A stretch of DNA of 64,000 nucleotides from Fundicoccus ignavus (GTDB lineage Bacteria; Bacillota; Bacilli; Lactobacillales; Aerococcaceae): NCBI RefSeq assembly GCF_009659375.1, contig NZ_WJQT01000001.1, positions 1-64,000 of the forward strand, given 5' to 3'. Below the pieces are notes generated by a model. That model saw only the letters and a list, made by a program, of their open reading frames with translations. It was not told the origin of the DNA and searched no databases. Each line of letters begins with the position of its first letter. The stretch's first letter is position 1. Shown in pieces: positions 43,975 to 51,089 of the stretch. A program made the position numbers and the translations under genes.

Positions 43975-44747
43975 GTTTGTTAGAAGTTAAAAACTTAACT
44001 AAAAACTTCGGTGGTTTAGCAGCCGTTTCAAACGTTTCTATCCACTTAGAGGAGAATGAGCTAGTAGGTTTAATTGGACCTAACGGAGCCGGTAAAACAA
44101 CGTTTTTTAACCTATTAACAGGTGTTTATGTTCCAACAGAGGGAACTATCGAATTATTAACTGATAATGGAATGACGAAGTTAAACAATGTTAAACCTGA
44201 TAAAATTAATGAATTAGGTTTAGCCAGAACTTTCCAGAATATTCGATTATTTAAAGATCAGACAGTTATCGAAAATGTAATGGTTGCGATGCACCGCGAA
44301 CAAGGAAACTCAGTATTCTCAAGTATTCTGCGTTTAGCGGCTCATTACAGAACGAACGCAGAGATGCGTGCTAAAGCGTTAGAGCTACTGAAAATCTTTA
44401 ATTTAGATGGTATTGCGGATGAGAAAGCACGTAATCTATCATACGGTCAGCAACGTCGCTTGGAAATTGTTCGTGCCTTAGCAACTCAACCTAAGATTTT
44501 ATTCTTAGATGAGCCAGCTGCCGGAATGAACCCAGCAGAAACGGCAGAATTAACCGATTTAATTGCGCAAATCCGTGAACAGTTCGATTTAACAATCGTT
44601 TTGATTGAACATGATATGTCTTTAGTTATGCAAATTTGTCAAAGAATTTATGTATTGGAGTATGGCCGTTTAATTGCACAAGGGACTGCTGAAGAAGTGA
44701 AGCAAAACCCTGACGTTATTCGTGCTTATTTAGGAGGTGTTGATTAG
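43971..44747 (+). CDS. livG: Branched-chain amino acid ABC transporter ATPase LivG
   Basis: The 258-aa ATPase has Walker A GPNGAGKTTFFN near 37, Q-loop ARTFQNIRLF, signature LSYGQQRRLEIVRAL (LSYG form, usual in LivG), Walker B ILFLDEPAAGMNPAE and VLIEHDMSLVM. It is the larger ATPase of the Liv importer. RBS AAGGAGG lies within livM. Confidence 0.96.
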   Translation: MSLLEVKNLTKNFGGLAAVSNVSIHLEENELVGLIGPNGAGKTTFFNLLTGVYVPTEGTIELLTDNGMTKLNNVKPDKINELGLARTFQNIRLFKDQTVIENVMVAMHREQGNSVFSSILRLAAHYRTNAEMRAKALELLKIFNLDGIADEKARNLSYGQQRRLEIVRALATQPKILFLDEPAAGMNPAETAELTDLIAQIREQFDLTIVLIEHDMSLVMQICQRIYVLEYGRLIAQGTAEEVKQNPDVIRAYLGGVD

Positions 44748-45451
44748 TGCTTAAAGTTGAAGATTTAAAAGTAAACTATGGAATGATTAACGCCGTAAAA
44801 TCCGTTAACTTTGAAGTAAATACAGGTGAAATCGTTGCTTTAATCGGCGCCAATGGTGCTGGTAAATCAACCATCCTTCGAACAATTTCAGGTTTGGTTA
44901 AACCATCACAGGGTTCAATCACTTACGGCGATCACGATTTATTAAAGTTGGTTCCAAAGAAAATCGTTGAAACAGGAATTTCTCATGTGCCAGAAGGGCG
45001 CCACGTATTTAAAGGTTTAACTGTTAAGGAAAACCTGGAATTAGGTGCTTTCTTGCGAAATGATAAAGAAGGTATTCTTGAAGATGCCAAAGCCGTCTAT
45101 CAACGATTCCCAATTCTTGAAGAAAGAAAAAATCAAGATGCGGCAACTTTATCTGGTGGGGAGCAACAAATGTTAGCCATGGGACGCGCTTTGATGTCAA
45201 AACCGAAGTTGTTACTATTGGACGAACCCTCAATGGGTCTGGCACCAATTTTCATTAAGGAAATTTTTAATATCATTGTTGATATTCAAAAACAAGGAAC
45301 AACAGTGCTTTTAATCGAACAAAATGCTAAAATGGCATTAACGATTGCAAATCGCGGTTACGTTCTGGAGACCGGTGAAATTGTTTTATCAGGTACCGGA
45401 GCAGAACTATTGGAAAGTGATGATGTTCAAAAAGCATACTTAGGAGGTTAG
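44747..45451 (+). CDS. livF: Branched-chain amino acid ABC transporter ATPase LivF
   Basis: The 234-aa ATPase has Walker A GANGAGKSTILR, HVPEGRHVFKGLTVKENL, signature LSGGEQQMLAMGRAL and Walker B LLLLDEPSMGLAPI, all typical of LivF. GTG start overlapping the livG stop by one base, with RBS TAGGAGG in livG. It forms the ATPase pair with LivG. Confidence 0.96.
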   Translation: MLKVEDLKVNYGMINAVKSVNFEVNTGEIVALIGANGAGKSTILRTISGLVKPSQGSITYGDHDLLKLVPKKIVETGISHVPEGRHVFKGLTVKENLELGAFLRNDKEGILEDAKAVYQRFPILEERKNQDAATLSGGEQQMLAMGRALMSKPKLLLLDEPSMGLAPIFIKEIFNIIVDIQKQGTTVLLIEQNAKMALTIANRGYVLETGEIVLSGTGAELLESDDVQKAYLGG

Positions 45452-45454
45452 TGA

Positions 45455-46102
45455 ATGTATATTAAAGATTATATGTCAACAAATTTAATTACGATTACAC
45501 CCGAGACAAGTGTTGTAAAGGCGAGCGACTTATTAAAGCAACATGATATCAATCGTCTGCCTGTCCTTGAAAATGGTCAATTAGTCGGATTAATTACAAA
45601 AGAAGTGATTTCTAAAAACTCACCATCAAGTGCAACAAGTTTAAGTGCTCATGAAGTGAATTACTTATTAGAGAAAACCACGGCTAAAGATATCATGGTG
45701 AAAAAAGTCATGACAATTGGACCTGATAACATGGTCGAAGAAGCGGCTTCAATTATGCGCGCAAACAACATTGGCGTGTTAGTTGTCACTGAAGGTAGCC
45801 AATTAGTGGGTATTATTACCGATAAAGATATCTTCAAGGCTTTCGTAGACGTTTCTGGATACGATACACCAGGATCAAGCTTGGTTGTTGAACTTATTGG
45901 TGACCGTAAAGGTGTTATCGAAGAAGTCGGCGACGCTCTAGTTGAAACAGATGTAAACTTAACCCATATGATTGTTTATCACCACGAAAACAACATTCGC
46001 TTAGTCTTACATGTTTCGACAACTGAAACAGATGAATTAGAAGCGGCGATTAAAGCACGCGGCTATGAAGTTAAATCAGTACACGAAAAAACAAACGAAT
46101 AA
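45455..46102 (+). CDS. Tandem CBS-domain protein with C-terminal ACT-like domain
   Basis: The 215-aa soluble protein has two CBS domains, roughly residues 3-60 (MSTNLITITPETSVVKASDL) and 75-135 (MVKKVMTIGPDNMVEEAASI). A C-terminal part from about 140 resembles ACT ligand-binding domains (VVELIGDRKGVIEEVGDALV). It is the AcuB-like type often placed after livF in Firmicutes. The ACT domain could sense branched-chain amino acids and the CBS pair adenylates, but no function is established here. It starts 3 nt after livF and is the last gene of the operon. Confidence 0.85.
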   Translation: MYIKDYMSTNLITITPETSVVKASDLLKQHDINRLPVLENGQLVGLITKEVISKNSPSSATSLSAHEVNYLLEKTTAKDIMVKKVMTIGPDNMVEEAASIMRANNIGVLVVTEGSQLVGIITDKDIFKAFVDVSGYDTPGSSLVVELIGDRKGVIEEVGDALVETDVNLTHMIVYHHENNIRLVLHVSTTETDELEAAIKARGYEVKSVHEKTNE

Positions 46103-46112
46103 GCCAAAATAT

Positions 46113-46147
46113 AATCTCCGGTCTCATGAAGACTGGAGATTTTTTTA
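46113..46147 (+). terminator. Terminator of the liv operon
   Basis: AATCTCCGGTCT (46113-46124) pairs with AGACTGGAGATT (46130-46141) with one G-U, followed by TTTTTTT. Confidence 0.85.
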
Positions 46148-46215
46148 TAACGGGATATAAGTTTTATGCTGATTTACCAAGCTCTGTAATTCGCTTAGCT
46201 TATTGTTTTTCTAGA
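46148..46215 (+). repeat. Dispersed element family I, partial copy (left arm)
   Basis: GGGATATAAGTTTTATGCTG and ATTTACCAAGCTCTGTAATT then CGCTTAGCTTATTGTTTTTC match the left end of the copies at 13079, 34700, 53328 and (reversed) 60031. The right arm is missing. Confidence 0.75.
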
Positions 46216-46276
46216 TACGCAGTTAAGAAAATAGGCGTTCTATTTATTACTTCAATAGAAGCGAAGAGCAAAAGTA

Positions 46277-46363
46277 GCGTCGACCTACAGGCCGACACGA
46301 TTTAAACACCCTGTAGATTTAATATAAGCGTCGTGGACCATTGGACACAACACTGCCTTGGTT
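46277..46363 (+). repeat. Dispersed repeat family III, copy 1
   Basis: The segment contains GACACGATTTAAACACCC and TTTAATATAAGCGTCGTGG ending CTGCCTTGG, shared with 53881-53965. A hairpin CTACAGG (46285-46291) with CCTGTAG (46310-46316) lies inside. It has no coding signature. Confidence 0.7.
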
Positions 46364-46372
46364 TTCTTTTTC

Positions 46373-46455
46373 GAATCGTGTTCGAGAATTTGAAATTGCA
46401 ACACGATTCGCTCTCTATCATGCTCCACTTTTTGAAACTGAGACATGATTCGGTG
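46373..46455 (+). repeat. Dispersed hairpin pair, family II
   Basis: CGAATCGTGTT (46374-46384) is an exact inverted repeat of AACACGATTCG (46401-46411). The second hairpin has ATCATG (near 46419) and CATGAT (near 46446) with TTT/AAA inside. It corresponds to 33850 and, reversed, 54008. The remaining gap to 46571 shows no gene. Confidence 0.72.
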
Positions 46456-46571
46456 TTGTTTAGCTTCACTCAGACTATGGCCTTTCCAAGACGTTGTGTC
46501 TCTTTTAAAGCTTCATCACCTTGAGAAAACCGGAAAAACACAGGCGATTAAATTAACAATGTTAAACTACT

Positions 46572-46612
46572 AAAAAACGCTCCTAAATCCGATTTACAGA
46601 TTTAGAAGCGTT
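46572..46612 (-). terminator. Terminator of gpx
   Basis: On the minus strand AACGCTTCTAAATC pairs with GATTTAGGAGCGTT with one wobble, followed by TTTTT. It lies just downstream of the gpx stop codon. Confidence 0.82.
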
Positions 46613-46619
46613 AAATTGT

Positions 46620-47093
46620 CTAGAGTAATTTCTCGATGTCTTTAACAATTGATTTAGGTTCTGTAGTCGGTGGATAACGTTTGACTACCTCGCCCTCACG
46701 ATTAATTAAAAACTTCGTGAAATTCCATTTGATTTCAGAATTCAGAATGCCACGTTTTTCTTGCTTCAACCATTGAAAGAGTGGTGAAGCATCAGGACCA
46801 TTGACATTAATTTTTTCGTTCAATGGGAAAGTCACACCAAAGTTAACTCGGCATGTTTCCAACATATCTTCATTGCTGACCGGTTCTTGCTTATTGAATT
46901 GGTTACTTGGAAAACCAAGGACAACAAATTTTTGATCTTTAAATTCTTGATAAAGATTTTCTAAGCCATCAAATTGTTTGGCAAAGCCGCATTCTGTTGC
47001 GGTATTCACTATCAATATAACGTGATCGTTATACTGATTAAATGTATAGGGTTCACCATTACTTCTAATTAGAGTAAAATCGGGTAAAGTCAT
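46620..47093 (-). CDS. Glutathione peroxidase family thiol peroxidase (Cys type)
   Basis: The 157-aa protein reads MTLPDFTLIRSNGEPYTFNQ and has the peroxidatic cysteine C35 in NTATECGFAKQ with the usual partners Gln (FPSNQF, 61-66) and Trp (WNFTKF, 123-128). Most relatives have FPCNQF; here the Cys is Ser. C81 may resolve the sulfenate, making it likely thioredoxin-dependent. The start at 47093 follows AGAAGGAGAC; an in-frame start 21 nt upstream is rejected. It reduces peroxides in the cytoplasm. Confidence 0.9.
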   Translation of the reverse strand: MTLPDFTLIRSNGEPYTFNQYNDHVILIVNTATECGFAKQFDGLENLYQEFKDQKFVVLGFPSNQFNKQEPVSNEDMLETCRVNFGVTFPLNEKINVNGPDASPLFQWLKQEKRGILNSEIKWNFTKFLINREGEVVKRYPPTTEPKSIVKDIEKLL

Positions 47094-47142
47094 GTCGTCT
47101 CCTTCTACCAGCAACTAAGCGGATTTGTTTTTCGTGATTGGA

Positions 47143-47862
47143 TTAGTCTTCTAAGTCTACGTTGTGATAAACTTTTTGAACGTCGTCGTCATCTTCTAAA
47201 GCATCGATTAAACGTTCGAATAAACGTAAGTCGTCTCCAGCTAATGTTACTTCATTTTGTGCTAACATTTCAATTTCAGCGACTTCAAATTCTGTGATTC
47301 CCATGTTTTCTAATGCTTCTTTAATTGAATGGAACTCAGTTGGTTCACCATAAACAATAATTTGTTCCTCTTCTTGAAGCACTTCACGAACATCAACTTC
47401 AGCTTCAAGTAAGCCCATCATGATTTCATCAGCATCTTCACCATTGAAGACAAATACTGCTGTTGATTCAAATAAATAACTAACTGAACCACTCACGCCC
47501 ATGTTACCACCGTTTTTACCATAAGCAGCACGTACATTACCGGCTGTACGGTTAACGTTATTTGTTAAGGCATCTACGATAATCATTGATCCATTAGGGC
47601 CAAAACCTTCATAACGTAATTCTTGGAAAGTTTCATCGTCGCCACCTTTGGCTTTATCAATCGCTTTTTCAATAACGTGGCGAGGTACATTATAAGTTTT
47701 CGCACGGTCGACAACAAATTTTAGTTTTTGGTTTGACTCGGGATCAGGGTCGCCAGATTTCGCTGCAGCATAAATTTCAATTCCAAATTTAGCGTAAATT
47801 CTTGAAGTGTTCTGATCGGTTTTCGCTTTTTTTTCGCGAATGTTCATCCATTTACGTCCCAT
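47143..47862 (-). CDS. YebC/PmpR family protein (YeeI type)
   Basis: The 239-aa protein begins [20 protein letters not shown] and has [34 protein letters not shown], and the C-terminal VYHNVDLED. These match the YebC_II/YeeI group of DNA- or ribosome-associated regulators; recent work links the family to translation of proline-rich stretches. The start at MGRKW is chosen over an in-frame GTG 9 nt upstream on family grounds. Neighbouring genes suggest no pathway. Confidence 0.9.
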   Translation of the reverse strand: MGRKWMNIREKKAKTDQNTSRIYAKFGIEIYAAAKSGDPDPESNQKLKFVVDRAKTYNVPRHVIEKAIDKAKGGDDETFQELRYEGFGPNGSMIIVDALTNNVNRTAGNVRAAYGKNGGNMGVSGSVSYLFESTAVFVFNGEDADEIMMGLLEAEVDVREVLQEEEQIIVYGEPTEFHSIKEALENMGITEFEVAEIEMLAQNEVTLAGDDLRLFERLIDALEDDDDVQKVYHNVDLED

Positions 47863-47879
47863 TGTGTTCACTCTTCTTT

Positions 47880-48081
47880 CTAAACTGTCTTAAGTCTATT
47901 ATATACATGAAAGGGCGCATTTGTTAAGTTAGAATGTAATGAGATAGGGAGTAAGCGACTAAAGGTTGCCACCATCTCAAAAAAAGACGAACGTTTAAAA
48001 AGAAAAATATCATTTTCTTGTAGTAATTTACTTAATAAAAGAATACGTTTCTGCTGGCTTAAAAAAAGAGGCTCACTAAAC
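47880..48081. other. Short gap without recognised gene
   Basis: AT-rich sequence between the YebC-type gene and the guaC terminator. No ORF with a ribosome-binding site is visible. Confidence 0.4.
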
Positions 48082-48124
48082 AAAAAAGCACGTCAGACTA
48101 ATCGATCGATTAATCTGACGTGCT
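48082..48124 (-). terminator. Terminator of guaC
   Basis: On the minus strand GCACGTCAGATTAATCGATC pairs with the following GATTAGTCTGACGTGC, a near-perfect palindrome with one wobble, followed by TTTTTT. Confidence 0.88.
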
Positions 48125-48144
48125 AAAATTATATTTGGTTAAAT

Positions 48145-49119
48145 TTAACGGTCTCCGTTGAAGATGCTGTTACGTACAACAACATAGTCGACTTTGCGGA
48201 TGGCTTCTAAGTCGCGCCCACCTGCATATGAAATAGAAGATTGTAAATCTTGTTCCATTTCAATTAATGTGTCTGAAAGTTTACCGCGAGCAGCAATCAT
48301 TTCGATCTTGCCTTCCACGTTTTTGTGTTCACCTTTTTGGTACTCAGAAGCACTACCGAAGTATTCTTTGTATGTGCGTCCGTCGATGACACGTGTACGG
48401 CCAGGGCTTTCTTCATGAGCGGCTAATAAAGAGCCGATCATTACCATCGAAGCACCAAAACGAATTGATTTAGCGATATCGCCATGATGACGGATTCCGC
48501 CATCTGCGATAATTGGCTTGCGGGCTGCTTTAGCACATGAACGAATGGCAGCTAATTGCCAACCACCAGTTCCGAAACCAGTTTTTAATTTAGTAATACA
48601 AACACGACCAGGACCTACGCCAACTTTCGTTGCGTCGGCTCCAGCGTTTTCAAGTTCACGTACACCTTCTGGTGTACCAACGTTACCTGCAATTAGGAAA
48701 GTTTGTGGTATCATTTCTTTGATGAAACGTACCATATCTAGAACATCTTCTGAGTGGCCATGTGCAACATCAATCGTAATGTATTCTGGAATTATATTTT
48801 CTTCAGCTAACTGACGAACAAAGTTATATTCGTAGTCTTTAATTCCTACACTAATCGAGGCAAATAGGCCACGCTCGTGCATCATTTTAACAAATGGTAT
48901 GCGAGCAGCTTCGTCGAAACGGTGCATGATATAGAAGTAATCATTTTCTGCAAACCAGATTGCTAACTCTTCATTAATAACAGTTTGCATATTTGCAGGT
49001 ACAACAGGAATTCTAAAAGTGCGAGGGCCAAACTGAATTTGTGTATTACACTCAGAACGGCTACTCACGATACATTTATTTGGAATCAGTTGGATATCTT
49101 CATAATCAAAAACTTCCAC
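48145..49119 (-). CDS. guaC: GMP reductase
   Basis: The 324-aa enzyme converts GMP to IMP with NADPH. It has the IMPDH/GMPR barrel with the catalytic cysteine C174 in [18 protein letters not shown] and the purine-loop [20 protein letters not shown]. It lacks a CBS insertion and starts with [20 protein letters not shown], the GuaC2-like short form of Firmicutes, which separates it from IMP dehydrogenase. RBS AAAGGAGAA. No guanine riboswitch was recognised in the short 5' gap. Confidence 0.94.
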   Translation of the reverse strand: MEVFDYEDIQLIPNKCIVSSRSECNTQIQFGPRTFRIPVVPANMQTVINEELAIWFAENDYFYIMHRFDEAARIPFVKMMHERGLFASISVGIKDYEYNFVRQLAEENIIPEYITIDVAHGHSEDVLDMVRFIKEMIPQTFLIAGNVGTPEGVRELENAGADATKVGVGPGRVCITKLKTGFGTGGWQLAAIRSCAKAARKPIIADGGIRHHGDIAKSIRFGASMVMIGSLLAAHEESPGRTRVIDGRTYKEYFGSASEYQKGEHKNVEGKIEMIAARGKLSDTLIEMEQDLQSSISYAGGRDLEAIRKVDYVVVRNSIFNGDR

Positions 49120-49187
49120 AGAACATTCTCCTTTTATAGGGGTTATTAGTATTAAATTACATTGTGTGATAAAACTTATGACTTAGC

Positions 49188-50816
49188 TTAAGCGTTGTAC
49201 AATTCTTCGATACGATTTTGTGTATCTTTGTTATCTAAGAATTCTTCATAAGTTGTATTGATGCGGTCGAATGAACCATTAGGTGTCAATTCAATCACGC
49301 GGTTAACCGTCGTATTTAAGACTTCGTAGTCATGTGAAGCAACTAGAAGAGCGCCTTTAAATTTGATTAAACCTTCGTTTAGAGCAGTAATCGACTCTAA
49401 GTCTAAGTGGTTTGTAGGTTGGTCTAGAACTAAAACGTTCGCTTTAGAAAGCATCATTTTAGATAAGATACAACGAACTTTTTCTCCCCCAGAAAGTACA
49501 TTAACTTTCTTCATCACGTCATCACCAGAGAAAAGCATACGACCTAAGAAACTTCTTAGGAAAGTATTGTCGCTTTCTTCTTTTGAAGCGTATTGACGTA
49601 ACCAATCAACGATATTTAAATCAACACCATCAAACTCATCACCTGAGTTACGTGGTAAGTAAGTTTGAGAAGTCGTTACTCCCCATTCAAAAGACCCACT
49701 ATCTGGCTCGATTTTACCTGTAATAATATCGAAGAAAGTTGAAATCGCAATGTCGTTACGACTTGTAAAGGCAACTTTATCATCACGGTCTAGGGTGAAT
49801 GTAATATTATCTAATACTTTCACGCCATCAACTGTTTTAGATAAGCCGTTAACACTTAATAAGTCATTCCCAATTTCACGCTCTGGTGAGAAGCCAACGA
49901 ATGGATAACGACGTGACGATGGTTGAATATCATCCAACGTAATTTTATCTAAAGTCTTCTTACGAGAAGTCGCTTGTTTAGATTTAGACGCGTTAGCAGA
50001 GAAACGAGCAATAAAGTCTTGTAACTCTTTGATTTTTTCCTCTTTTTTCGCGTTTTGATCAGCCGCTAATTTAGCTGCTAATTGACTAGATTGTAACCAG
50101 AAGTCATAGTTACCTGTGTACAATTTAATCTTACCAAAGTCAACGTCTGCCATGTGCGTACAAACATTGTTTAAGAAGTGACGGTCATGGGAAACAACAA
50201 TTACTGTGTTAGGGAAGTTAATAATAAATTCACTTAACCAACTAATTGCTTGTGAGTCTAAACCGTTTGTCGGCTCATCCAGTAATAAGTTATCGGGTTT
50301 ACCGAATAAAGCTTGAGCAAGTAAAACTTTAATCTTATCTGCTTCAATTAATTCACGCATTAAGCTAAAGTGCATATCTGTTGAAATACCTAAACCTTGT
50401 AGCATGTTACTTGCTTCAGATTCAGCTTCCCAACCGCCCATTTCAGCGAAAAGACCCTCTAATTCGCCGGCACGAATACCATCTTCATCTGTGAAATCTT
50501 CTTTCATATAGATGGCATCTTTTTCTTTCATGATTTCGTACAATTCTTTATGACCCATCATGACTGTTTCGATAACGCTGTGGTCTTCGAAGCCATAGTG
50601 GTTTTGACTTAGGACTGCTAAGCGTTCGTTTGGATCCATTGAGACATTACCTGTTGATGGAGAAATTTCTCCAGACAAGATTTTTAAGAAAGTTGACTTT
50701 CCAGCTCCATTTGCTCCAATTACACCATAACAGTTTCCTGGTGAAAACATTATATTTACATCATCAAATAGCTTACGGTCCGGGAACTGTAAACTTACGT
50801 TTGATACGTTTAACAT
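49188..50816 (-). CDS. ABC-F family ATPase (YkpA/YbiT type) with one degenerate ATP site
   Basis: The 542-aa soluble protein has two ABC domains and the ABC-F linker (about 240-300, KLAADQNAKKEEKIKELQDF). Domain 1 keeps Walker A GANGAGKST (K40) and DEPTN (E181), but its signature reads LIEAD (156-160). Domain 2 keeps the signature LSGGE (441-445), but its Walker A reads SRNDIAIST with I358 in place of lysine, and Walker B ends DQPTN with Q466 for the catalytic glutamate. ABC-F proteins bind the ribosomal E site and tune elongation or antibiotic tolerance. No resistance role is implied. RBS AAGGAGG. Confidence 0.9.
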   Translation of the reverse strand: MLNVSNVSLQFPDRKLFDDVNIMFSPGNCYGVIGANGAGKSTFLKILSGEISPSTGNVSMDPNERLAVLSQNHYGFEDHSVIETVMMGHKELYEIMKEKDAIYMKEDFTDEDGIRAGELEGLFAEMGGWEAESEASNMLQGLGISTDMHFSLMRELIEADKIKVLLAQALFGKPDNLLLDEPTNGLDSQAISWLSEFIINFPNTVIVVSHDRHFLNNVCTHMADVDFGKIKLYTGNYDFWLQSSQLAAKLAADQNAKKEEKIKELQDFIARFSANASKSKQATSRKKTLDKITLDDIQPSSRRYPFVGFSPEREIGNDLLSVNGLSKTVDGVKVLDNITFTLDRDDKVAFTSRNDIAISTFFDIITGKIEPDSGSFEWGVTTSQTYLPRNSGDEFDGVDLNIVDWLRQYASKEESDNTFLRSFLGRMLFSGDDVMKKVNVLSGGEKVRCILSKMMLSKANVLVLDQPTNHLDLESITALNEGLIKFKGALLVASHDYEVLNTTVNRVIELTPNGSFDRINTTYEEFLDNKDTQNRIEELYNA

Positions 50817-50859
50817 TATTTATCCTCCTTGAGTGCTTATAGAAGGTGTCAAGCACTTC

Positions 50860-51062
50860 TGACACATGTAATATAATAGCATAACTACCACAATAATAGT
50901 GACTTTTTAGGAAAAATTAGAACATTCTGACAAGTAAAATGACTCAAGCAACCAAACCTGACAAAATATGACACAAAAGCGATTTCTGTTAATATTTTGG
51001 ATGTAAATTTGTTTGTTTTGACACATGAAAGTCAAATAAATTTCACAATTATGACGTATAAT
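50860..51062 (+). promoter_or_regulatory. Upstream region of the LPXTG gene with phased TGACA repeats
   Basis: A -10 TATAAT lies at 51057-51062 without a good -35. Upstream TGACA occurs at 50860, 50928, 50959, 50969 and 51019. Spacings of 31, 10 and 50 nt between the last four are close to whole helical turns, and the 50959/50969 pair forms a 10-nt direct repeat. This suggests binding by an OmpR-type response regulator; no regulator is identified. Confidence 0.45.
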
Positions 51063-51089
51063 AAGAATTAATTAAGAGGGGGAAGTAAC

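Noticed and set aside
49120-49187. A guanine riboswitch or purine box before guaC
   Set aside because: The interval is too short for the aptamer and no conserved purine-aptamer loop sequence was seen.
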